This document shows, piece by piece, positions 1 through 12,400 of a stretch of DNA of 64,000 nucleotides (its first letter is position 1; each line of letters begins with the position of its first letter). The DNA is from Spirometra erinaceieuropaei (taxonomy: Eukaryota; Platyhelminthes; Cestoda; Diphyllobothriidea; Diphyllobothriidae). A program made the position numbers and the translations under genes. A model generated the notes under the pieces. That model was given only the letters and a program-made list of their open reading frames with translations. It did not search any database and was not told the origin of the DNA. The DNA is taken from the NCBI GenBank assembly GCA_902702965.1, contig CACRXP010000982.1:116662-180661 (forward strand), given 5' to 3'.

Positions 1-22
1 GAGGAGAGAGTGTAGGTAGATG

Positions 23-2520
23 CTACGCAAGTCTACTGGCACTATAAACCCCTGCGCAAGTCACCGTCCCTGCTCCCACCTTTGCAGCTGCAGCTGTGGG
101 GCACACGGTGGACATAATCGAAATCGATGGTCGAACTGTCGGGGCGCAGTTGATCCGAAGATGTCCGACAAGTCCGATTCGAGCCCGGAATGTCCGTTGG
201 CATCGAGGACACGTTGGAAGCGGTTGTGCGTCGGCGTATCGGACTGGGCGCATTTGGGATTTGCGGGCTTCGCGTATCGCTTTGGCGACGACGATGCGGT
301 TAGCTTCGTGGATAGCAGCGCCCGTCTTTACTGTCCTCCTCCATGTCGGACGATCGCGGGGTAGCTCTTCCCAGTTGGTCGGATTGATTTGCAGTCGCTT
401 CATGGAGGATTTCAGAGTATCCTTGTGACGGCAAATCTAACCTCCTTGACGGCGTGAACCCGTCACGAGTTCTCCATAGAAGAGTCGTTTTGGTAGTCGC
501 TCGTCGTCCATGCGCACCAGGTGGCCGTTCCAGCGCAGCTGCATTTGTCTCAGCATGGTGTAGATGTTGGCGATGCCCGTCCGTTCCAGCACATCAGTGT
601 CGGGGATTCGGTCCTGCCAGTTCAGCCTCAGGATGCGACGAAGACAACTGAGGTGGAAGTGGTTCAGACGGCGTGCCTGCTTTGTGCACACCGTCCAAGT
701 CTCCGCTCCACACAGAAGTGTCGGCAGGATGACGGCCTTGTACTTCTTCAGCTTCGTGCTCATTTGAAGACCATGACGATTCCAAACTGTGCTTTGGAGG
801 CGACCGAAGGCTTGACTGGCTTTCGAGATGCTGTTGGCGACTTCGTCATCGATCTTGGTGTTGCGGGAGAGGGTACTGCCCAGGTACGGGAAGTTCTCCA
901 CCACTCGCAGTTGGGTCCCATTCACGCTGATTTGCGGCTCGTTGGGGGCTGTGGCTGAGTTGGGTTGCGGTTGATGCATCACCACCGTCTTCTGCGTGTT
1001 GATGACCAGACCGAGGTTCTCGCAGGCGGCGGAGAATAGGTGCATGCTGCGTTGCATCTCCTCTTCTGAGGTGGTGTTCAGGGCGCAGTCGTCGGCGAAG
1101 AGGAGTTCGTGAACGGTGGTTGTGGATACGCGCGATTGGAAGTACATCCGTCGTTGATTCAGCAGGTGACCGTCCGTCCTGTAGGCGATGCGGATCCCGG
1201 GGCGTTCGTCACCGTAGGCGTCCATCAGCATGACAGAGAACATAAGACTGAAGAGGGTAGGCGCCAGTACGCATCCCTGCTTTACTCCATTGGTCACTGC
1301 GAATGCCTCTGAGACAGCTCCATTGTCCGTGACTCGCTCCATCATACCGTCGTGCAGCTGACGCACCATCTGAGTGAATCGCTCCGGACAGCCGAATTTC
1401 TGCATGGTCTTCCACGGTCCTTCACGATTCACCGTGTCGTAGGCTTTCGTCAGGTCCACGAAGGTAGAGTACAGGTGGGTCCGCATCTCCTGACACTTCT
1501 CCTGAAGTTGACGGGCGGCGAAGATCATGCCCGTGGTCCCACGATGACGACGGAAGCCGCATTGGCTTTCCAGCAGAAGGCCCTGTTCCAGATGGTTATT
1601 GAGGCGGTTGAGAAGGATGCGGGCGAAGATCTTCCCGACGATGTTTAGCAAGGAGATGCCGCGGTGATTGTCGCAGACTTGGCGATTCCCTTTGCGCTTG
1701 TAGAGATGCACGATTGTTGCGTCTTTGAAATCTTGCGGGACTTCACCTTGACGCCACATCTCTTGGAAGAGCGCAGTCAGGTGATCCATCAGTTGGGGAC
1801 CTCCGTGCTTGTAGACCTCAGCAGGGATCGCGTCCGATCCGGGTGCCTTCCCGCTGGAGAGCTGTTGCACGGCCCTGCTGGTTCCCTGGAGGGATTGCGG
1901 GAGGTCGAGGTCCGCGTTGGTCTACACTTGCGGCAAACGCTCGATGGCGGCATCGGAGATGGCGGAAGGGCGGTTGAGGATGCCTCGGAAATGCTCGGCC
2001 CATCGCTGTAGGATTTGCGTCTTCTCAGTCAGGAGAGTGTTGTCGTCGGCGCTGAGGAGAGGAGCAGTGCCCTTCGTCGGCGGACCGTAGACAGCTTTGA
2101 TCGCAGAGAAGAAGTACTTCCATTCGTTGCGGTCCGCGTACCCTTGGATCTCCTCAGCATTGCGAGCAGTCCAGGCGTCCGGCATCTCGTGCAGTCGTTG
2201 CTGAAGCTGGCGGCGACTGCGTTAGAAAACAGCTTTCTTATCCTCAGTGGGGTGATCTACGTAGGCTTTGTGTAGGCGGTTCTTCTCAGCAAGCAGATTA
2301 CTGATGGCGGCGTCGTTGTCATTGAACCAGTCCTGGTGTTGGCGGGGAGCGCGACCGAGGACGGCGAGCACCGTCGACTGGACCGTGTCTCACAGTTGAC
2401 ACCAGCGGTTCTCCACGGAGGCGTTCTCGGCAGCGGCGGCGTCGGCAGTGATAGGAAGGTTGTCTAGCCGTTGAGCTAGCTCATTGCTGAAATGAAGATG
2501 GTAAGCGGGCAAAGATAACA
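23..2520 (-). pseudogene. Reverse transcriptase with C-terminal zinc finger, copy A
   Basis: The enzyme would copy element RNA into DNA at a nicked target. Minus-strand translation shows the palm/finger blocks in order: [43 protein letters not shown], and the catalytic FADDCAL near 1085-1103. A thumb region and a conserved [21 protein letters not shown] block follow, then a finger with spacing C-x2-C-x12-H-x4-C (about 180-260). Nonsense codons interrupt the frame at 437-439 and 1922-1924, both in the same phase as the flanking coding sequence, and two more lie in the linker near 2222 and 2390. Without these the frame would run for about 2.4 kb. The ends are approximate. Confidence 0.88.
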
Positions 2521-2529
2521 AGGCAACAT

Positions 2530-2955
2530 TCAGCTTACCTGGGGTCGCTTACCTTGTGGTCTCCTGCGAGGCTGTAGGCGAATACGCATCTTCGAAATGA
2601 CGAGGCGATGGTCGGTCCACCCGTCAGCAACCGCGATCGCTTTCGTCACCAGCACGTCCCGCTGATCTCGCCTCCGGACGAGGACATAGTCCAGCAGGTG
2701 CCACTGACGCGACCGAGGATGCCTCCAGGTGGCCTTCACTCGCTCCGGCAGACAGAAGAACGTGTTCGTCAGGATGAGGCGGTGTTCTGCGCAGGTGCGG
2801 AGGAGCAGCAGACCATTGTCGTTTGAGCCGCGGAGACCGTGGGGACCCAGCACTCCCCTCCATGCAGTATGGTCTGTGCCGACGCGGGCGTTGAAATCAC
2901 CAAGGACAATCAACTTGTCCGCCTTCGACACAGTCGCCGAGAGGGCGTGTATGTC
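2530..2955 (-). pseudogene. APE endonuclease fragment, copy A
   Basis: This is the C-terminal half of an exonuclease III/APE-type endonuclease, the enzyme that nicks target DNA to prime reverse transcription. Visible motifs are [16 protein letters not shown] and WTDHRLVI, the last matching the catalytic (S/T)DH box. The N-terminal half with the catalytic Asn and Glu is absent because the copy is truncated at about 2960. A one-base frameshift near 2540 separates this frame from the downstream linker and reverse transcriptase. It is a relic and not a functional gene. Confidence 0.85.
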
Positions 2956-2959
2956 CTCC

Positions 2960-3792
2960 TAGATGTCCGCTGACATCGAGGACACGTTGGAAGCGGTTGT
3001 TCGTCGGCGTTGCGGACTGGGCGCATTCGGGATTTGCGGGCTTCGCGTATCGCTTTGGCGACGGCGATGCGGTTAGCTTCGTGGATAGCAGCGCCCGTCT
3101 TCACTGTTCTTTTCCATGTCGGACGATCGCCGGCGAGCTCTTCCAGGTTGCTCGGGTGGATTTGCAGGCGCTTCAGGGAGGACTTCAGAGTGTCCTTGTA
3201 ACGGCGAATCTGGCCTCCTTGACGGCGAGAACCCGTCGCGACGTCTCCGTAAAAGAGTCGTTTGGGTAGTCGCTCGTCCTCCATTGCGCATCAGGTGGCC
3301 GTTCCAGCGCAGCTGCATTTGTCTCAGCATGGTGTAGATGCTGGCGATGCCCGTCCGTTCCAGCACATCAGTGTCGGGGATTCGATCCTGCCAGTTTAGC
3401 ATCAGGATGCGACGAAGACAACTGAGGTGGAAGTGGTTCAGACGGCGTGCCTGCTTTGTGTACACCGTCCAAGTCTCCGCTCCACACAGAAGTGTCGGCA
3501 GGATGACGGCCTTGTACTTCTTCAGCTTCGTGCTCAGTTGAAGACCATGACGATTCCAAACTGTGCTTTGGAGGCGACCGAAGGCTTGACTGGCTTTCGA
3601 GATGCTGTTGGCGACTTCGTCATCGATCTTGGTGTTGCGGGAGAGGGTACTGCCCAGGTACGGGAAGTTCTCCACCACTTGCAGTAGGGTCCCATTCACG
3701 CTGATTTGCAGCTCGTTGGGGGCTGTGACTGAGTTGGGTTGCGGTTGATGCGTCACCACCGTCTTCTGCGCGATGATGACCAACCCAAAGTT
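2960..3792 (-). pseudogene. Reverse transcriptase C-terminal part, copy B
   Basis: Minus-strand translation matches the thumb and C-terminal region of copy A ([18 protein letters not shown], the [15 protein letters not shown] block, then the [15 protein letters not shown] tail). The position homologous to the nonsense codon at 437-439 in copy A is a sense Gln here. A frameshift near 3284 divides the region into two frames. The catalytic palm is deleted. The finger ends after its first Cys pair, where the sequence joins the endonuclease of copy A. Confidence 0.82.
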
Positions 3793-4311
3793 CCGCTCCG
3801 TTCAGTATGGTTTGTGCCGACGCGGGCGTTGTAGTCACCAAGGACAATCAGCTTGGCCGCCTTCGACACAGTCGCCGAGAGGGCGTGCAGGTCCTCGTAG
3901 AATTTGTCTCTGACGGCGTCGGGACTGCTCATTGGCGGAGCGTAGACGCTGATGATGGTGGCGAATTTGCCCCCACCCCGGAGATGCAGGCGGAGGCTCA
4001 TCAGGCGATCTTTGATATCCCGCGGCAGACAGCGCAGTCGTCCCACGATGTCGTTGCGGTTGGCGAAGTCGGCACCCGCGTCTCGTCGCTCTGCCCTGGG
4101 CCGACCTCTCCAGAAGAAGGTGTAACCGGCACCCACCTCCTCCAGTTGGCCTTGTTCGGAGAATCGGGTCTCGCTGTGTGCGGCGATGTCCACCATTTAT
4201 CGCGCCAGTTCGCGGGCAACTAGTGCTGACCTCCGTTCCGGTCGGTTGCTCCTCGGATTTTCTAAAAGGGAACGAACATTCCAGGCTGCCAGAGTGAGCG
4301 GGCTTACCCTG
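3753..4311 (-). pseudogene. APE endonuclease N-terminal part, copy B
   Basis: Minus-strand translation from 4311 gives the start of an APE endonuclease. The AAWNVRSLL box carries the catalytic Asn, [13 protein letters not shown] carries the catalytic Glu, and SVYAPP and [10 protein letters not shown] follow. A TAA codon at 4197-4199 interrupts the frame just before the SETRF box. The frame then runs through the deletion junction at about 3794 into out-of-frame reverse transcriptase sequence. The true 5' end of the element is not obvious, because sequence above 4320 is not recognisably coding. Confidence 0.8.
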
Positions 4312-4320
4312 CCAGACTAG

Positions 4321-6470
4321 TTACGACGAGTGGAGCGTCGAGAATATGGTTGAGAAGAAGATGCCGAAGGAGACGAACAAGAATTTGAATATTCGGCATT
4401 GTTGACTATATAGTCGAATAGTTCTCAAATCCTCGATATCTTAGCGCTGTTTCGACCTCTGAGAGTTAACCGTGGAGGTCGTGCACAACTGCTTGATTTA
4501 CGCAAGTGATTTTCTATGTGGCCGAATACTCTCATCATCGGAGTTTTCGAGGTGCATCACACCGACTGGAACTCTGTCTACGCTGACTGCTTTAAGAAGC
4601 ATTCTCCAAGCCGCTTCTCTGTTTGTTGGCAGTTCGCTTCTCACTGAATATGCCGTGTTTCTGACGTAAATCGTGAAGGCCAAAATATGAACTGCTTTGA
4701 CCGTGTTTTTGCTAAGTCGTCTGATAACAACTAGGTTGTTACCCGCTTCCCCTTTTAGGGCAGAGTGACCATGTAGTTCTTATATGGGGATGCGCCTTAT
4801 TATCTTTTTGCCTGACAAACCGCTTGATCTCGGCCAAAATATTTTGAGTGGCAATTTCCAACAGGCGCCAAATGATCTTCATCTCATTGACTGGGCATCC
4901 ATACACTCCGGCGATATGACGGGGTTTGGAACCTAATGATAAAGATAGTTCATAGCCTCATCGCTCCCCCCCCCTGCTCGATCATGCGTAGAAGACTAAC
5001 GAACAGACCACGCTTATTGATCCCGTCCATAAAGAAAGAATGTAGCTAGGAAATGTATAACGCCAAATTCCTCAACAGTTACAATTTGCAGAGAAATTGA
5101 GTCAAAATTCTCAGCTCTAGAGATCAGTGACCCTTCGAAAATGATGTTTTGGTTCTTGATACACTTAATCGTAAAGCCTTTTACAGACCTATAAGGAAGT
5201 GTACGCGAAACAGGAATCTTATCTTACTGTTTAAAACTTTTGAAAGTGTGGAAATCTCAGAGGACCAGGATAGGACTGAGCATTTAGCTCACTTCATTCT
5301 GTCTGTCATCTCGAGTGAACCCAACTTAGTCCACCTAGTAACGAAGATGAGGAAGGCCCTAATACCGTATCAATCCTCTTCCCATTCGGGAAGAGTTTCT
5401 GAACTTAAAAGAATCGATCTCCCCGGGTCTAGGTGCAATTCCACCCGAGACGTTGAAGGAGCTGGATTCTGCAATTACTAAGCCGCTGACCTGGCGCTTC
5501 CGATTATCATTTGCTGCTGGGTGCCTATTCATCTACTGGAAGTTCGCAACAATCATTCCGCTACTGCCATTAAAGTAGCCCAACGTACGTACCCGCACTG
5601 TACACATTCGAACCTTGGTGTCATATACTGAAGAGAAAAACTTGCTGATTTCTCGAATATTTTTACTGTCCTATATTTTTTTTTCTTCCCTTTCCGATCT
5701 TGTTAGGCATTCAGATTTTTCATAATTTTTTCTTCTTTGCCCACAGGCGCTTATGTCACAAAGTCCATAAGTGTCATTCGGATTGCCAGCATCATAATAT
5801 TGATCCGTATTATGATGCTGGCAATCCGTGCCGGTAAATGACCGTTCCAAATCGAAACTACAAACCCCGACGCTTGGCAGGGATGGACAACCTGCATATT
5901 ATAACAGATAACATGGTGGTATTCAGGAGTCTGCGGTTCCCGGATGTGTTCTACGTTTTTAACTGAGATTATTTAACTTATTCAATACGTAGAGGAGACA
6001 ACACAAGCTATTGTCAGTCGACCTCAGTAGGCAGAAAACCATAATGACGGTTATGATCCAGCCTAAGATGTCCCTTTGTGAGCCTCCATATACTTCCACA
6101 AGAAAGCAAAAGTTTGAAAATAAATACGCACTTCGGAGTTATTTTGACACCACTTTTCTGTTTCTATCCTCCCGTTTTCGGTTTGATTTGCGATTTGATT
6201 TGGTACAGAAATACCCAGGCACTTGAGTAGGATACAGAAGGCGTTCTACTCCTGGAAAGTATTAAACTGAGCAAACTTAATTTTGTAGCTGGCACTATAG
6301 GAGTTATCTGTCGTCCCCGTCAAAAATGTTTATTCAAATCTCAAACCGACTGTCCTTTTGACGAAAGGATAAGATCTTCTGAAGGATGGTCCTTCCACTT
6401 GTGCCAGTGTAGTGAAACCGAGCAATCCGAGACACAGCAAGCACTACGCGGCACTTTTAAAATTTCCGGG
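4321..6470. other. Intergenic stretch, no recognised gene
   Basis: No frame here matches a family I recognise. An open frame at 5149-5481 (+, 110 codons) has no recognisable domain. AT-rich tracts occur around 5640-5740. The only structured signal is the hairpin at 5773-5842, listed separately. The promoter of the PRELI-domain gene should lie at the right end, but I see no diagnostic core element. Confidence 0.5.
5773..5842. repeat. Perfect 21-bp hairpin with interrupted extension
   Basis: Bases 5779-5799 and 5808-5828 are perfect reverse complements separated by 8 nt. Outside them a further 6-bp complementary pair (5773-5778 with 5837-5842) continues the stem after an 8-nt bulge on the right side. 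It could be a cruciform, a folded-back mobile-element end, or a transcribed hairpin. The very short loop and lack of conservation data leave the role open. Confidence 0.75.
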
Positions 6471-9400
6471 ATGGTCGGCTCTTGGCGGGAGGAGTTCGTT
6501 CTCCAGTAAGTTGCCTCCTTACTTATTTTTCCGTCAACAGCAAACCATGGGCGGATGTTATGCGTGCAGCACAGGTCAAGTATCCCAATCCCTTCAATCC
6601 TAACGTTTTGTCCATCGACGTCATTTCCCGAGAGGTTGCTTCTGATGGCGAAACATTGCGCACAACTAAACTTATCAACTCTTCTTGGCCGATGTTTTCC
6701 AATGCTGGAGAGCTTAAGGCCGTAGAGTCGACCACAATAAATCCTCGCAAACAATACATGCTCCTAGAGTCGAACAACGTGGATCTTCGCGGTGTACTCA
6801 AGGCCTATGAAAAACTGGAATACGAAGCCCATCCTAAAAACAAAGAATGGTAAGTGCCCTCCACGGAATGAATCTTTCTGCCTTTTATAAGGAAACAACA
6901 AGGTACCAAGGTGATAGTGCTTTGCACTTATCGTAAAAGCTTGGCTGGGCACTTATATTATTGAAGACAAAGCTGTTAGAAAAGAATACACATTGACAGT
7001 AATTTTATCCGAATGGTAGCAGTTATTAATGGTCAACTGTCTCATAAGCAGCCAGTATTTAATTGTGATTGGTGGTGGTTGGATAGGTGACCAAGGTCCG
7101 AACTCCAAACCCTGCGAGCATAATTGACTCCGGCGTTGATGTCGCCTATTTTGTCAGTCAGGCATTCATTTGACGCGAAGTTATTGGAAATTACCCACCT
7201 CTCCGGACTGTTCTGGCCAACGAAATAGGTCGATGGAAATTGTTTTTCGACTTTACCGACTCTGTAACCTCATTCCTACGCGGTACTTCCTTAGGTAGCC
7301 CTCGTTGGCACCTAGAAGCCAATATTTTCAGCATTGTTGAGATCGATCAGCGTGCACTCAAGTGTTAGCCCCGGTTAGGATGTCGAGACATCCCCCCAAG
7401 CCACATATGCCACGCGCAGGAGGGTAACATCCTTTTGTTTGTGCCTGCCAATCGACTGCGCTTAGAGCCCCACATCACCTACCAAGTAACGCATGAGGTT
7501 TTTCATGTGGGAGTATTTTCAAACCAGCATTAAAAATATTCCATAAACGGTTCTTACATAGTATAGGAGTGTAATACAATCCTACCATTAATCGTTTGAG
7601 TTGTTAAATAGAATCCGGATACCATGTACGTGTTCTTCAACAAATCCGGAAAACCCTCTTTGGAAGAACACCCGTTGATAACAGTACATTGCACGAACAA
7701 CGCTGGCTTAAATAACCAACTTCCCAATCAATATTGTGTGCTGTTTCCGTTTTCTGTTTCTGGCTGTCATCTTAGGGTTTCGCTGGGGTTGTCTGCGCCT
7801 TAATTCTTTATAGTCAGAACCGTTTGGAGCCATCCCACCTACCGGCCGAGTGCAGCGGTCGATAGAATACACTGCCGTTAAGCTGTTAACCTTGTCCACA
7901 AGGACGCATGCGAATGTTGAGTGGTGACAAGCTCCTTCCTCAATTACATTTTTTGCCGGAAACTTAAACATTTTTCTCCACGGGGTCCAATGCACTTAAT
8001 GAAGAAATCCGGCCATCCCACGAAGCAGACAGTTTTCGAAATCTATGGCGGAAATTTAGACTGTCCACCCGGTCGGTGTTTTCATGGTCAGCCCGTAACG
8101 CGTGCAGATACTGTCCGGCCGTTAGTCTAGATACCGTTTACCCATGTCCGCTGGCGACGGATATTGGACCAACATTTGACGAGGGCCAGTTGCGAAATGA
8201 GCGAATTACTGATTCCCATGAATAAGTGATCACGGTTCTATCAGGGTGCAAAACACTCACTGAACACTCATACGTGTAAACTACCTGTCTCTCGCCTTGC
8301 TTTTTCCCCTCTGTGTACGTTTGGCTGTACAATGTGTGGCCGTGGAAGCCATAATCTTGGTTCATGCTGTAGTCGACCAAGCTAACGGCGGTCTCTCATT
8401 TGGCGTCTTGCTCGCAGCATCAGATCTACATCTGACCTTATCACACTTCACCTTTCCGACTGTCCAAAAAAGCGCCGAGTCGGACTGAGACGGAAAAATC
8501 TGACTTCGCGTTCGTGCCGATGAGCCGTAGCGCCAAGTCATCAAACAGTGATTTTACTCGCCCCCGATCCTCCTGGCAATTTTGAACTGATCCGCGCACG
8601 GTTCACTAAACATGGTTACAGCAGGCCGTGAAAGAATCACATGTCCGCCACTTTCAGTTTGTTAGGGTGCTAACGCACCTAGACTGTGTTTCTCCGAGTG
8701 GAGTTGCATATTCATAATCTCGTACATGCATCACTTCCGCTTCTTTTGCTGGAGAGGCCTGATCTGAGAGGGGACTTCAGGACCTGGTGCAGATTTTAGA
8801 CACGCCCTAAATCCCTCGGACCCTCTATTCTCTCCACAATAGACACAGCGGTTCTAGTTGAACGAAGTAATTGCCTCGAAACTCGCCGAACTTGTCGACT
8901 AGAGCCCTTAGGTAGTAATTTGCGGACAACCGTGTGCTCCAAAGCAGGATGAGAACAGAGACAGTGACTTGCATGTGATTTCCTTTATAGTGACGTACTT
9001 GCGCCGCACCTATCGCGCTCTCCCCCACCTGGGTCCGATGGCATGGTAGAGTCAGGAAGACCGCAGGTGGGAGAGGACACAGGTGACTGGCACGGCGGAA
9101 ACTCGCACCTAGGCATACCACAACACTCCATGGTCCGCAGTGTACACTGACCACGATTTTTCACCAAGAAGAGAGGGGCGGCTCGGATCCCACTGGGTGG
9201 TTGCCATAGAGATCAAATTGAGAAGATACAATTGCAGTCCGACTCCCAGACTACCAGCAGGCCACTCCACCCAAACACTGGACTGTATGCGAGGTCCGAG
9301 TCCTCCCCTCATTTGGCAGCTTTCCAGCCCACGGCGCTCAGCGCACTGTAACAATTTCAAGTACGTCACATTGTTTATGGGAGGAAATTATGCGCTGAGA

Positions 9401-12400
9401 GTCGGCCGCACTCCCTCTTATCCTATCCCGCGCACCAGTCAGTTCTCCGAGCTGATCAGACAACTGATACAGAGATTGGAAGAGGAGACTGACAGCTGAG
9501 AACAGCTGTCTGGGCGTGCCTTACACGAACTGCTTTCCGCCCATACAAACCAGGATTTCACACGCAGTGGAGTAGACCGTTCGGGTCCCACATGCATCGG
9601 AGGGGCCACATGTATGAAGGAGCCGAAGAGCAAGCTTCCCACTTACGTGAAAGGTACCAGTGATGTGGGGTGTTGGAAGTGATCGCGTATGATTCATGTG
9701 TTTGTGGAGAAGTGTCTGGTGGTGCGGTCGTGTCTGCGGTGATTTACCGTCGGTTTTCATGGAGGCGCATGTAACTAAATAGGCGTGTGCGATGACTGAG
9801 TGTGCAAGGGCCATTTGGGCAACTGAAGCGATGACGTCTGGTGTATGTCGGTGCCCCAGGCGCTGGTTTGGCAGTCTGTGCGATGGGTTTGCAAGTGACC
9901 AGCCAGGCTGATGCGTGAGGGGCGGGGATGGTGAACCAGTTGTCTTTGGAATACCGCCCGTGGTGGGTACGCTGATCCATGGAAAGTTGATTGGGCTGGG
10001 GATGGGAAGGTTGTTCGATGTGCAAAAGTATTAGGTGTGTTAATACTGCGGTGGATCCCTCTGTTGCGCATACGCATGTAACCGAATAGGCCCTCCAAAC
10101 GCACACGCAGGGGGAAGCGGCTGAGATCTCACATATGTGGGAGAAGGCCACTAAAGAATCCTTGCAGTCTGACCCAGTCGGCCACTCAACACACACAAAC
10201 ACATAACTAGACTGATTGCGTGGTTAGACCTTTGCCAATTGCTGTGGTCAGTAACAATCTGTAACACTGTTTCTTCGATCGAACTAATAGGACCGTCTGC
10301 ACCAATGACTTTGAGCAAAAAATTGCTTATGCTCTACACTGTAGGCGATTCAAAAGCTAGCCTAGGATTGGCCCGGTCGCTTTCATCGCATACTTGGTGT
10401 ACCATATGTCAGCGTACACTGAGCGCGGCCAGATGGTGACTTAGATCAGGCACGGTAAACGATTGCCTTTACCGCTCAGTCGAGTCCGGCAAAACGACGA
10501 GTCTGACTAGGAATGAGGAATTCGTTAGTCTTCTTTTAAGTGATAAATGGCTGTGATTTATGTGCGATTTTCTCATTTTTTTGAGAGTGCTCAGCTGGCT
10601 TGTAGCCTAACCATGCAGTTATCATGCCCATCCTCCCGCTCCCTTTGGAAGTTCCGAATACTTTGCCAAGTCTTACGTCCAGCGGGTTGGATTGACTCTC
10701 CGCTCCCAAGTCGACAACTATGAATGAAGCTAGCTAACTTAATCTCAACAGTTCCTTAAGTGTAAGGTGATTCCAGACTAACAGCACAGGTGGTAGCCAA
10801 AAGCCCGTACACGCGTGTTTCGCCGATATTCTGCCGCTGCATGACACAGCTGCGAGGCGTTCGGCTCGTCTGTGGGTCCTTCAGCATTCTCTGTCTGTTT
10901 TCTGGTGGTTACTGCAATTTAGGAATTGTTGCTTTTTAATTTCCTCAGAAATTAACTGCGAACTTGGAGTAGATCAGTATATTTAGATCTATAGGCTCAG
11001 ACCAAAGTTTTTATGTGTGTACCCCCCTTCCACTAATTCATGTCATTAGCGTCTAACCCATTATGCCACTTATCAACTTCGCTCATATTTGTCAGTCGCC
11101 TCGTAGGTAGCGTCCTGCGCGTCCATCCACTTGTAAATGCAGTTTCCCCCTAAAATATGAGATATATTAACAGTTGTGGAAGCAGATGCTAGGCATGTAG
11201 TCTGTCGCGCAGCCTCGTCTCCTTAGGTCGTTACGAAAGTTCAGCATAGTGTGCGCGTCTTTTCGCCGAGTCTTAGAGTGGACTCGTTGCGTAATACTCA
11301 ACACCCCCCCTTTCACACCTGCCTGAGCACGTCTGCAACTCCGTATGTCACAGCAAAATGCCACGCCATAAGCTTGGTCAAATTTATGCCTCCAAACGCT
11401 GTCACTGAACAAAACTCTGTCCCACCTCGAAAACAGAGCTTGGATAAAAACGGATGGGGTGATCGTATTGATTTCGAAAAGTACCTCTTGGTATACGAAA
11501 CTTGGATAAATCGTATGTCTGCTTCCATAAGTTCACTAATCCTCCATGGCATACTTATGATTAACTAATTGACTGGCGTAACTGACATTTCAGTCCAGGT
11601 TTGAATCAAACCAACTTTTCGGCCTGTTGATCTAGTTATAGACTGCATCGTCTTAAGTACTTCCTCGTGTGTATTTATGATTGGGCCGGCCATGGAATGG
11701 TTCTTTCCCGTCTCTCTTGAAGAGGATCAGCTTTGCCATCCTATAACTAAGTCCTGCATTGATCGGTACCTTTCCTTCTCTCAGTGCGCTGAAATACTCA
11801 TCATCAACTAGGAATAGACCCACACTCGTGTACAGGCTTCTCGAAGCAAGCGAGCTCCATACTGGTGGTAAAGCTCACAAACAGGCAACCAACAACTACA
11901 AGTTGTGGCTAGGGTTATGATTGAATGAAGACAAAATAAACCCTAAACAGGATTGCATAAATCTACCCGCATTCTCTGTCGTCGCTTTTCTCTGCTATAC
12001 TCGTCATCATTATAGTTTGCATTTCGACTCACGAGTTCTCTTCTACCATTTGTCTGTATTACACCACATACATAGATTGACCCAGCACTAACACGGACTC
12101 CTTGTCGGTTGTCCTCCAGCTGGGCCGCCATTTGTCAACCTGAACTACTCAACTCACGCATGGTTAATGCAGCAAGTTTAGACAGGTGTATCGTTGAGGA
12201 GTGAACACGACCAAGTCTCTTCTCACTTGCTTCCTGAAACTCGTTTTCTAGTGTACAGGGTACCCGTCTCAGGCGTCTACTTCTGAAACCAAGCCTATTT
12301 ACATGTGCGCAAAGTTGCTGGAAATTGACCCAGTTATGCCTATCCATAGCTCACTGTTCGCCTGCCTCTATTCAGCTGCACCAGTTAGTGCGGTCTGTAC

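Larger units (their letters stand above)
1..2960 (-). mobile_element. APE-type non-LTR retrotransposon, copy A (5'-truncated)
   Basis: Read on the minus strand, this block runs from the second half of an apurinic-type endonuclease (about 2955-2530), through a linker and reverse transcriptase, to a C2H2-like finger near the left window edge. Order and motifs fit the RTE/jockey type of target-primed retrotransposon. The 5' part of the endonuclease is missing: at about 2960 the sequence changes abruptly into the 3' end of copy B. The 3' UTR continues beyond base 1. The reading frame is nearly intact, broken by a few nonsense codons and one frameshift, so the copy is fairly young but dead. The exact clade is an inference from motif style. 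Confidence 0.9.
2956..4320 (-). mobile_element. APE-type non-LTR retrotransposon, copy B (internally deleted)
   Basis: This second copy of the same family lies immediately upstream of copy A in the same orientation. It keeps the 5' endonuclease (4311 to about 3794) and the 3' end of the reverse transcriptase plus part of the finger (about 3790-2960). Comparison with copy A shows that some 1.85 kb is missing at about 3794: the second half of the endonuclease, the linker and the catalytic reverse transcriptase palm. Its finger is also shortened. It cannot be autonomous. Confidence 0.85.

Noticed and set aside
521..958. Open plus-strand frames over copies A-C (for example 521-958, 1352-1648, 30232-30480)
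   Set aside because: They lie antisense to the recognisable reverse transcriptase frame and change with it; they are shadows of GC-rich coding sequence.
7115..7375. Possible aspartic-protease relic with IDSG
   Set aside because: Only the IDSG and a short LAN segment resemble a retroviral-type protease; a stop follows within 20 codons and no reverse transcriptase or gag lies nearby on that strand.
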